NCBI GenBank assembly: GCA_947450325.1
Contig: CANFUT010000009.1
Location: forward strand, 1-64,000
DNA: 64,000 nucleotides
Source of the DNA: Flavobacteriia bacterium
GTDB taxonomy: Bacteria > Bacteroidota > Bacteroidia > Flavobacteriales_D > Crocinitomicaceae
Direction of reading: 5' to 3'
A program made the translations under genes and the position numbers. A model generated the notes under the pieces. That model was given only the letters and a program-made list of their open reading frames with translations. It did no database searches and had not been told where the DNA came from. This document shows positions 38,938 through 46,829 of this stretch, piece after piece (within the stretch, counting starts at the first letter, position 1; every line of letters starts with the position of its first letter).

Positions 38938-40212
38938 TTAATACTGAAACAAAGGATATTCTTTCATTTTTGCATTGATTTCAGCTCTTACTCTGTTAAT
39001 TACGTTTTCATCATTTACATTCGAAAGAACGTCATCAATCCATTTCACAATTTGAACGATGTCGTTTTCTTTCAAACCACGTGTAGTAATTGCGGCAGTT
39101 CCAACTCTAATTCCAGAAGTAACGAATGGTGATTCAGTATCAAATGGAACCATGTTTTTGTTCACCGTAATATCTGCCTTCACTAAAACAATTTCAGCAT
39201 CTTTTCCAGTTACATTTTTAGAACGCAAATCAATCAACATGCTGTGATTTTCTGTACCTCCAGAAATAACTTTATAGCCTAATTGTACAAATTCTTTCGC
39301 CATGACAGCTGCATTTTTTTGAACTTGTTGCATGTACGTTTTATACTCTGGAGATAAAGCCTCTTGAAAAGCAACCGCTTTGGCAGCAATCACGTGTTCC
39401 AACGGTCCACCTTGAATTCCTGGGAAAACAGCTGCGTCTAACAAAGCCGCCATCGATTTCAAGTTTCCATTGTTCCATTTCAAACCAAACGGGTTGTCAA
39501 AATTGTGGCGCATCATGATGATTCCACCTCGTGGTCCACGCAACGTTTTGTGTGTTGTTGAAGTAACTATATGGCAATGATCTAAAGGATCTGATAATAA
39601 TCCCGCAGCGATTAAACCTGCTGGATGTGAAATATCAGCCAAAATAATAGCGCCAATTTCGTCTGCTACTTTTCTAATTCGAGCGTAATCCCAATCACGA
39701 CTGTAAGCGGAAGCACCACAAATAATCATTTTTGGTTTTTCTTTGTGGGCAACTTCTTCCAGCGCATTGTAATCAACCAATCCAGTTTCTTGATCTACAC
39801 CATAGAAAAAAGGTTGGTATAATTTTCCAGAAAAATTGACAGGCGAACCATGCGTTAAATGTCCTCCATGAGACAAATTAAATCCTAAAATTTTATCGCC
39901 AGGATTTAAACAAGCTAAGAAAACGGCAGCGTTTGCTTGCGCACCTGAGTGTGGTTGAACATTGGCCCATGTGGCACCAAAAAGTTCGCACAAACGGTCA
40001 ATGGCTAATTGTTCAACTTGATCAACAACTTCACAACCACCATAGTATCTTTTTCCTGGAAGTCCTTCAGCATATTTATTCGTCAAAACCGAACCCATCG
40101 CTTCCATAACTTCATTGCTTACAAAATTCTCTGAAGCAATAAGTTCAACGCCATGTAATTGACGATTTTTCTCAAGATTGATTAAATCAAAAATCTGTTG
40201 GTCTCTTTTCAT
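38938..40212 (-). CDS. glyA: Serine hydroxymethyltransferase
   Basis: GlyA converts serine plus tetrahydrofolate to glycine and 5,10-methylene-tetrahydrofolate, a main source of one-carbon units. The 424-residue product has the usual landmarks: [51 protein letters not shown], and the PLP lysine Lys222 in [13 protein letters not shown], then [18 protein letters not shown] and [10 protein letters not shown]. It stands alone here, with folK elsewhere in the window. Confidence 0.97.
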   Translation of the reverse strand: MKRDQQIFDLINLEKNRQLHGVELIASENFVSNEVMEAMGSVLTNKYAEGLPGKRYYGGCEVVDQVEQLAIDRLCELFGATWANVQPHSGAQANAAVFLACLNPGDKILGFNLSHGGHLTHGSPVNFSGKLYQPFFYGVDQETGLVDYNALEEVAHKEKPKMIICGASAYSRDWDYARIRKVADEIGAIILADISHPAGLIAAGLLSDPLDHCHIVTSTTHKTLRGPRGGIIMMRHNFDNPFGLKWNNGNLKSMAALLDAAVFPGIQGGPLEHVIAAKAVAFQEALSPEYKTYMQQVQKNAAVMAKEFVQLGYKVISGGTENHSMLIDLRSKNVTGKDAEIVLVKADITVNKNMVPFDTESPFVTSGIRVGTAAITTRGLKENDIVQIVKWIDDVLSNVNDENVINRVRAEINAKMKEYPLFQY

Positions 40213-40239
40213 ATTTTCAAAAAAAGCGATTGTGAAAAA

Positions 40240-41163
40240 TTATTTTTTGTAATTGATTTCTTGAATCAATCTTAAACCTTCATCTAAAGTAGTTAAAGGT
40301 TTATATCCAGTTAATTTCAATAATTTGTTAGAACTACCAACTCTTCTTTCAACTTCATAGTCGTAGCGTTTTTTAGGTGCATCGATATAAATAATTTCAG
40401 AATCTGAATTTGCAATATCTTTGATTTTAACAGCCAATTCACTGATACACCATTCTGCTTCGTTTGCAATATTCACGATGTGGCATCCTTCTAATTCCAT
40501 CAATCTAACACAAGCTTCAACTGTATCGTCGATATACGTGAAATCTCTGGTTTGTTTACCGCTACCAAAAACCGTAATTGGTTCATTTTTCAAAGCTTGT
40601 TCAAAAAACAAAGGAACCACCATGCGATTGTCTTGATTGTGACCATAAACGTTAAAGAAACGAAGAGAAATAACATTCAATCCTTTTTCTTCATGGTGCG
40701 AAGCTAAATAGATTTCATTGTATCTTTTTGCCATAGCATAAGACGTTCTTGGATCAACCAATACTTCTTCAGTTAAAGCGTTTTCAATTGCTGAATGACC
40801 ATATATTCCGCTTGTTGAAGCATACATGATTTTTTTGATGTTATTGATTTCAGCAGCCATAATCGCATTTCTGGTCCCGATAACTTCAACATCCATTGTT
40901 TCAACAGGATTATCAGCAACGATATCTACTCCCAAAACTGCTGCAAAATGAATGATTAAATCACATCCTTTTGAAGCCTCAATCATCAATTGTGCGTCTC
41001 TTACGTCTCCTTTGATAAAATTGATTTTTGAGTAAGTGTCTTTATCCAACTTATTCCCTCTTAATAGAGAATCTAAAACTGTAATTTCATGTCCTTCATT
41101 TACAAGTCTTTTGGTTAAATTACTTCCGATAAATCCTGCTCCTCCTGTGATTAAAATACGCAT
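40240..41163 (-). CDS. NAD-dependent sugar epimerase/dehydratase
   Basis: The 307-residue extended SDR enzyme has the Rossmann motif ITGGAGFIGSNL, LIIHFAAVLGVD, YASTSGIYGH, the catalytic YxxxK in TSYAMAKRYNE, SLRFFNVYG and GSGKQTRDFTYIDDTVEAC. This pattern is typical of UDP-glucose 4-epimerase and dTDP-glucose dehydratase-type enzymes in cell-surface sugar synthesis; the exact substrate is uncertain. It is 27 bases from glyA and 29 from the NlpC/P60 gene, in the same direction. Confidence 0.85.
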   Translation of the reverse strand: MRILITGGAGFIGSNLTKRLVNEGHEITVLDSLLRGNKLDKDTYSKINFIKGDVRDAQLMIEASKGCDLIIHFAAVLGVDIVADNPVETMDVEVIGTRNAIMAAEINNIKKIMYASTSGIYGHSAIENALTEEVLVDPRTSYAMAKRYNEIYLASHHEEKGLNVISLRFFNVYGHNQDNRMVVPLFFEQALKNEPITVFGSGKQTRDFTYIDDTVEACVRLMELEGCHIVNIANEAEWCISELAVKIKDIANSDSEIIYIDAPKKRYDYEVERRVGSSNKLLKLTGYKPLTTLDEGLRLIQEINYKK

Positions 41164-41192
41164 ACTAAAAATTTTAACACAAATATAGTAGT

Positions 41193-41948
41193 TTATACTC
41201 TTTTAATAGCATAAAGTGTATGTGTAATCTCTTTTTTAGATTCATTTAAAATACCAGATTCTATGAATGTATCAATTCTGACTTGTCCTGAAGCATGGAT
41301 AATTTGACTATTTTCCAATATGATACCAACATGAATAACCTTTCCTGCTTGGTTAGTGAAAAAAGCCAAATCTCCCGGTAATTTTTGTGAAAATTCAATC
41401 GATAAACCTAATTCTGCTTGTTGATATGCATCTCTGGGTAAATTGATGTCAAAGAATCGATAAACAATCTGAGTAAAGCCTGAACAATCGATTCCAAAAG
41501 GACTTTTTCCACCCCAAAGGTATGGAGTGTTTAGATATTCTAATGCTAATTCAGTATTTGTAGTGAAAACTATATTTGGAAGTTGATCGACAAAGGAAAA
41601 AGGATGTTGACCAATTTTAAAATCTTGATTCGAATCTCCAACAAAGGAGCCTCTTGAAATCCATTGAATTCCCCAAGGTGTTTGTAATTTTCGTAATAGA
41701 TTTGTTTCTAAAGTTTGATTGTCTAGCCAGCGTGTGGATTCCTTTGGGGTAAGAAGTTCCAAGTGTTTTACATCAATCCAACCTTCATAATTGTCTTTGT
41801 AAATGACTATTTTACACCAAGATTTCTCAAATTCATGTACTTCGAAAACTTCTCCAAAAAGCAGTTGAGTGACCATTTCTGAGGCGTCGCTGTTTGAGAT
41901 ACGAACAGGTGAAATATTCACCCTACAAAATGCCAATTGCACACTCAT
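41193..41948 (-). CDS. NlpC/P60 family peptidase with SH3-like domain
   Basis: The 251-residue protein has an N-terminal SH3b-like segment (PVRISNSDASEMVTQLLFGE) and a C-terminal NlpC/P60 domain with Cys155 in PFGIDCSGFTQ, His206 in VIHVGII and His218 in IIHASG. These fit the Cys-His-His triad of enzymes that cut gamma-D-Glu-diaminopimelate bonds in peptidoglycan peptides. There is no signal peptide, so it may act on recycled muropeptides in the cytoplasm. It overlaps the DinB-like gene by one base and is probably translationally coupled. Confidence 0.85.
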   Translation of the reverse strand: MSVQLAFCRVNISPVRISNSDASEMVTQLLFGEVFEVHEFEKSWCKIVIYKDNYEGWIDVKHLELLTPKESTRWLDNQTLETNLLRKLQTPWGIQWISRGSFVGDSNQDFKIGQHPFSFVDQLPNIVFTTNTELALEYLNTPYLWGGKSPFGIDCSGFTQIVYRFFDINLPRDAYQQAELGLSIEFSQKLPGDLAFFTNQAGKVIHVGIILENSQIIHASGQVRIDTFIESGILNESKKEITHTLYAIKRV

Positions 41949-42526
41949 TATTTTTTAGGGAAATTTTGATGTGCCAGTACATTTAAAGCTTGTTGAACGT
42001 GTCTTTCGTTGTGATATACGACAAAAAGTAAAGCATCACCAAGTCTGAGTTTGATTATTTTACTCATAGAAATTGGAACTTTTACTTTTCTGATGTTTAC
42101 AGTGGCAGCTTTTTCAATAATTTCGAGTAAGTCTTTTTGTCCGTTTTCAAATAATTGAATATCATTTTCATGTAACAAAGAAGTTTCAAAAGTCGGGTTG
42201 TAATTTCTCGCGGATTTGAATTTCCTTTTCACATTTTTAGCGTTCCCTAGTTTCATGGATTTCCAAGCAGAACGTCCTAATGGAGAAGATTGATATAATT
42301 CTTTTGGTTCTCTAAATCTTGTTTTATTGATGCGATTTAAAAATGCAACATGGTAAAAATGGGCATATTGATTTAGGTGAGCGAATATTTCTTGAACATT
42401 CCAAGCGTGTTCAGATGGTTTCCAATTTTTTTGTTCTTTAGAAAGATGAGAGAATTTTTTCTTCAAAACTTCTAAGTTGTTCTGAGTAATTGTTCGAACT
42501 TCCTTCAATAAATCTGTAGATGTCAT
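41948..42526 (-). CDS. DinB-like superfamily protein
   Basis: This 192-residue helical protein matches the DinB-like (DUF664/YfiT) family, with an N-terminal helix, EQKNWKPSEHAWNVQEIFAH containing the first His ligand, LHENDIQLF and the C-terminal YHNERHVQQALNVL containing two more His residues. Members are metal-binding four-helix proteins, some thiol-dependent transferases; the substrate is unknown. It overlaps the following NlpC/P60 gene by one base, so the pair is one transcript. Confidence 0.8.
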   Translation of the reverse strand: MTSTDLLKEVRTITQNNLEVLKKKFSHLSKEQKNWKPSEHAWNVQEIFAHLNQYAHFYHVAFLNRINKTRFREPKELYQSSPLGRSAWKSMKLGNAKNVKRKFKSARNYNPTFETSLLHENDIQLFENGQKDLLEIIEKAATVNIRKVKVPISMSKIIKLRLGDALLFVVYHNERHVQQALNVLAHQNFPKK

Positions 42527-42598
42527 GTTATTTTTTTTCGCTGTTCAAAGTTAATTGGAATAGTTAACACAAACAAGAAATACCTATTGATTTTGAAT

Positions 42599-43846
42599 TT
42601 ATGAATCCAAATTCGGAAATTCGAATACATACTTCGTTACTGGCGTGTCAGAAAAAGACATCGTTCCTTCAAGTTGTTCGGTTAAAGCATCAATTAATTC
42701 CATGCCAAAGGAATCTTTTCTGGTTGGAGTTTTCCATGTTCCATTGTCTTCATATGTCAAAACAAAGTTGTCCTGATCCATTTTTTGAAGTTTGATGTCA
42801 ATTTTTGCTTTATTATTTCCACAAAAAGCATATTTCAAAGAGTTGGAGAGTAATTCATTGAAAATCAAAGCTAAAGGTACGATGGGTCTCATACCCAAAG
42901 TTTCAATGCTACAGTAAATGTTGATATCAATAGGAAATGCAACTTGGTACGAGCTCAATAAATCAGTTGAAAGACTTTTAAAATATTCTTCAATGTTAAT
43001 TTTCGAAAGCTCTTCAGATTGATACATTTTTTCATGAATCATCGACATTGCAATCACTCTGTTTGTTGTTTCTTGAAATTTCGAAATTGCTTCTTCATGC
43101 TCTAGTTCGCGAGATTGAAGGCGTAAAAGACTTGTAATTACTTGAAGGTTATTTTTCACTCTATGATGAATTTCCTTCAGCATCATCGTTTTTTCTTCAT
43201 TTTGCTTATTGATTGTATCAAATTGAATTTGAAGTTTTTCTCTCGCTTCCTTCAGATTATTTTGCGCGTATTGGTTCGTTTTGATGTTTTGATAACTCAA
43301 ATAAAAGATAATCATAAAACAGAAAAACACATTGATTGAAACACCAAAAAGTTGGTCACTTGTCAAATCATGAATCATAGGGATTTGACTGTTAAAGCGA
43401 AAAAAGTAAAAAGATGAAAGCGAAATCCCATGCACTAATGCTAGAAATACGCCCCAATTTTTCCCAACAGACATGAAAGTAAACAGGATATTGATAATCA
43501 TCCATAATCCATCTATAAGATGAGGTTGACCTTGGATTACAAAGAGCGTAATTAAACACATTACAGCGCCAAATAGATTAAAATAAAGCGTGAAAGCTTT
43601 ATATTTCCCAGTTTTTCTAATGTATAATAATGAAAGTAGAACGACAAAAAATCCAATGAAACTAAGAATACTGTATTTTACGCCGTAATCAACGATAAGA
43701 ACAACTCCAAGTGTTCCCAAAACCGCCGTTAAAAAAAGCGCCATTCGGTACGCAAGTATGTATCCAGCTTCATCGAAAAAGTCGTCAAATTCACGTTTCG
43801 GGGCTTGCAAAATATTTAAAAACGTAGCGTAAATTTTTGAAATCAT
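42599..43846 (-). CDS. Membrane sensor histidine kinase, HisKA_2 type
   Basis: The 415-residue protein has about six N-terminal membrane helices, a coiled coil (LKEAREKLQIQFDTINKQNE) and a HisKA_2-type phosphoacceptor region MLKEIHHRVKNNLQVITSLLRLQ (His227/228). The GHKL ATPase follows with LNELLSNSLKYAF (N-box) and LTYEDNGTW, and the kinase ends MELIDALTEQLEG. The N-terminal sensor has no known domain, so the signal is unknown. There is no response regulator adjacent. It is divergent from the next kinase, 160 bases apart. Confidence 0.85.
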   Translation of the reverse strand: MISKIYATFLNILQAPKREFDDFFDEAGYILAYRMALFLTAVLGTLGVVLIVDYGVKYSILSFIGFFVVLLSLLYIRKTGKYKAFTLYFNLFGAVMCLITLFVIQGQPHLIDGLWMIINILFTFMSVGKNWGVFLALVHGISLSSFYFFRFNSQIPMIHDLTSDQLFGVSINVFFCFMIIFYLSYQNIKTNQYAQNNLKEAREKLQIQFDTINKQNEEKTMMLKEIHHRVKNNLQVITSLLRLQSRELEHEEAISKFQETTNRVIAMSMIHEKMYQSEELSKINIEEYFKSLSTDLLSSYQVAFPIDINIYCSIETLGMRPIVPLALIFNELLSNSLKYAFCGNNKAKIDIKLQKMDQDNFVLTYEDNGTWKTPTRKDSFGMELIDALTEQLEGTMSFSDTPVTKYVFEFPNLDS

Positions 43847-44006
43847 GTTGGAAATAACTTTTATAGGGGATAAATTTAAATTTTAAATTTGAAAGTACGG
43901 ATATATGTACTTCTGATTCTAATCAAACATCATAAATTATTCTTTTTTGTTAAAGATTGATTACTTTCGAAAAAAAGTTTCGTCTTTGATGTAAAATCTT
44001 ACAAAA

Positions 44007-45974
44007 TTGAAATACATATTACTAATATTATTGATTGTATCCTGTTCAATGGGACATTCGCAGACTGAGAGTAAAAATCAAACTGAACTTGATGTCTTAA
44101 AAAAAAGAATCAGACAAAGTACTTATTATGATTCGATTGCGGTTTTTCAAAATGGGGCAAAAGCAATCAAGTTAGCGCGAAAAATTAATTCATTGAGCGA
44201 AGAAGGATTGATTTATCAATACTATGGTAATTTCTATTTTTTCTCGCGAAATATTCAGAAAGCCAAAGAATATTATCAAAAAACCATTGAAATAGCAAAA
44301 AGAGCCAACGACAAAAAACTACAGAATTCAACGGAAATTCGCTTGGCATTTATGTTGAGTGATGTAGATAAACTTGCAGCTGAAAAGAAATTTAATTATT
44401 TGCTGGAAGAAGCGATTAAATACAAGTTTCCAGAAAATACCGTTGAAGCCTATAATGGAATAGGTATCATATATGAAGACAGGAAAATTCATGATGAGGC
44501 ATTAGAATATTATTTTAAAGCGTTAAGAGTAGCCGAAAAAAACAATCTGCAATATCAACAAGCGATTATTTTGAATAATATAGGACTTGTTAAATTTTAC
44601 AACAAACAATCAAAAGAAGCGAAGATCGATTTTGAAAGAGCGCTGGTTTTGGCAATTAAATCTGAAGAATCAAGACTTGCAATTAATTTGCATAGTAACT
44701 TGGGATTGGTCAACGATGAATTAAAAAATTACAACGAATCAATAAAACACTACAAGGAGACATTAAAAAATGCAAGAAAATTAGGTTTTCCGACGGCTAC
44801 AGCCGTGGCAATGATTAATTTAGCCAACTGTTATTTTGAAAATAAACAGTTGGACTTTGCCATGAAGGATTGTGATTCCGCAATCGTGATACTAAAAAAA
44901 TACAATGAGAAAGAATTTTTAGGTCAATCGTATCTGCTAAGAGCTTCCATAAATATTGAACTTGGTAAATTGAAATTAGCTCGAGCTGATGTTGATTCAG
45001 TTTTGGTGATGAATAAAAGATACCCAAATCCAAACGACTATGCAATGTCTTTTCAAGTTTTGTCAACGATATTTGAAAAGGAAGGAAATTTTAAAAAAGC
45101 ACTTGAATTAACGAAAAAATTTAATCAACTTGATGATAGTTTGTCCGATATTTCGAATCAGGATAAGATGGCTGAGATGCAGGTGGTGTATGGAAAAGAG
45201 AGAATAGAATCAGAATTAGAAAATGAAAAAAGCAAAAATTCCTTGCTCCAAAAAGAGAATGAACTCAAGCGGATTAGATTGAAATTTGTATTGATTTTAG
45301 GGCTTTCAATATTAGTACTTGGCATAGGAATTATTTTTATTCGCTCTGTTATTATTACTAGGCGTCAACAAGTTATCTTTTCTCAGAAGTTGATTGAAAA
45401 CATCGATGAAGAACGTGGAAGAATTTCAAAAGATTTACATGACAATATTGGTCAGTCATTGTCTGTAATTAAGTCAAAAATCAATATGTTCAATACGGGT
45501 AGAATCCAAACAATTGATGGGCTTGATTCTGATTTAGGAGACGTTATAAATCAAACACGAAGTATTTCTCACCATTTACATCCATCTTTTTTAGAAAAAA
45601 TTGGCTTGTCGAGATCGTTAGCGTCTTTGATGGAGAAAATTCAGGAAAGTACAGGTATAGTTTGTAGTTTGGAACTTTTTAAGGAAATCGAATCTTTGCC
45701 AGTTGAAACCAAAACTCAAATTTATAGAATCATCCAAGAATGTGTAAATAATACAATAAAACATGCACAAGCAACTGCTTTAAAAATAACTGTTTATAAA
45801 CAAGACGAAAGTTATTTTCTCGATTACAAGGACAATGGAATTGGTATGAAAGATGTTTCTGCCACTGGTACAGGAATTGGAATTTTGACAATTAAAGAGA
45901 GAGGTAATAAATTGAATGGGAAAGTTAATTTTATTACAAATTCAAACGGATTTAGATTAATTTTGAAGTTTTAA
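44007..45974 (+). CDS. TPR-containing sensor histidine kinase (HisKA_3)
   Basis: The 655-residue kinase starts with a signal peptide (MKYILLILLIVSCSMGHS), then seven or so TPR repeats in the periplasm, a membrane helix (about 427-448, FVLILGLSILVLGIGIIFI), HisKA_3 DLHDNIGQSLSVIKSKI with His478, and the ATPase with YRIIQECVNNTIKHAQAT and DNGIGM and GIGILTIKERG. TTG is accepted as start because the signal peptide begins there. It pairs with the LuxR-type regulator 26 bases downstream, the classical NarX/L layout, and probably senses a periplasmic protein through the TPRs. Confidence 0.88.
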   Translation: MKYILLILLIVSCSMGHSQTESKNQTELDVLKKRIRQSTYYDSIAVFQNGAKAIKLARKINSLSEEGLIYQYYGNFYFFSRNIQKAKEYYQKTIEIAKRANDKKLQNSTEIRLAFMLSDVDKLAAEKKFNYLLEEAIKYKFPENTVEAYNGIGIIYEDRKIHDEALEYYFKALRVAEKNNLQYQQAIILNNIGLVKFYNKQSKEAKIDFERALVLAIKSEESRLAINLHSNLGLVNDELKNYNESIKHYKETLKNARKLGFPTATAVAMINLANCYFENKQLDFAMKDCDSAIVILKKYNEKEFLGQSYLLRASINIELGKLKLARADVDSVLVMNKRYPNPNDYAMSFQVLSTIFEKEGNFKKALELTKKFNQLDDSLSDISNQDKMAEMQVVYGKERIESELENEKSKNSLLQKENELKRIRLKFVLILGLSILVLGIGIIFIRSVIITRRQQVIFSQKLIENIDEERGRISKDLHDNIGQSLSVIKSKINMFNTGRIQTIDGLDSDLGDVINQTRSISHHLHPSFLEKIGLSRSLASLMEKIQESTGIVCSLELFKEIESLPVETKTQIYRIIQECVNNTIKHAQATALKITVYKQDESYFLDYKDNGIGMKDVSATGTGIGILTIKERGNKLNGKVNFITNSNGFRLILKF

Positions 45975-46000
45975 AGGATATTTAAAAAGAAAACGAAGCC

Positions 46001-46666
46001 ATGCATGTAGTTATAGCAGATGATCATCCAATATTTAGAAGCGGACTGAAGTTTTTGCTTGAAACTTCGTTTCAGAATATTGTAATCGATCAGTTTGAAA
46101 ATGGTGGAGATTTAATTGAATTTGTTAAAACTACCCTGCCAGATATAATTATCGTCGATATTGACATGCCTGTAAAAAATGGGTTAGAAGTCTGTGAGGT
46201 AATTACAGAAATGGAAATTGATTCAAAAGTCATTGTATTGACAATGTACAAAGATGTTGAAATGTTGAAACTCGCTTTCTACAATGGCGCAAAAGGTTAT
46301 TTGGTGAAAGATAACACTTCTGAAGAATTAGTCGATTGCATTCAGACAGTCATGGATGGAAAAACTTTCATGGCGAAGGATGTTAGAGAACTAGGGCAAA
46401 CATTATTTACCACTGACAAAGCAAAACTTCAAATTTCTGAATTAATTGGCAGTCTTACTCAAACAGAGTTAAAAACTTTAAAGTTAGTTAGCCAAAAATT
46501 GTCAAGCAAAGAGATAGCAAATTTACTTTTTGTTTCAGTGAAATCTGTAGAGAATTACAGATCAAGAATTTGTAAAAAGTTAAATTTAGATGCCAGAAAT
46601 AATAGTCTTTTACTTTGGATCATGGACAATAAGGCTATTTTAGATAATATCAAAGAATTTGATTAA
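46001..46666 (+). CDS. NarL/LuxR-type response regulator
   Basis: The 221-residue regulator has a receiver domain with acidic Asp7/Asp8 (VIADDHP), phosphoacceptor Asp53 (IIIVDIDMP) and Lys107-like lysine (GYLVKDNTSEE), then a LuxR-type HTH (LTQTELKTLKLVSQKLSSKE, IANLLFVSVKSVENYRSRIC). It lies 26 bases downstream of the HisKA_3 kinase and is very probably its partner. Targets unknown; the T9SS cargo gene downstream could be one, but the 163-nt gap shows no obvious shared site. Confidence 0.92.
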   Translation: MHVVIADDHPIFRSGLKFLLETSFQNIVIDQFENGGDLIEFVKTTLPDIIIVDIDMPVKNGLEVCEVITEMEIDSKVIVLTMYKDVEMLKLAFYNGAKGYLVKDNTSEELVDCIQTVMDGKTFMAKDVRELGQTLFTTDKAKLQISELIGSLTQTELKTLKLVSQKLSSKEIANLLFVSVKSVENYRSRICKKLNLDARNNSLLLWIMDNKAILDNIKEFD

Positions 46667-46829
46667 AAATTGAAAATCTATTGAGGGGGCAGCCCCACTG
46701 TAAAACCTTTTTAACTTTCATATTTTTACGACTTCAAGAAGTTAAGTTTTTAATTAACTTTTTTATTGCAATTAATGTATTGCTGAATCAAATAATAATG
46801 CGACTTATTGCTAATTAACTTTTCAAAGT

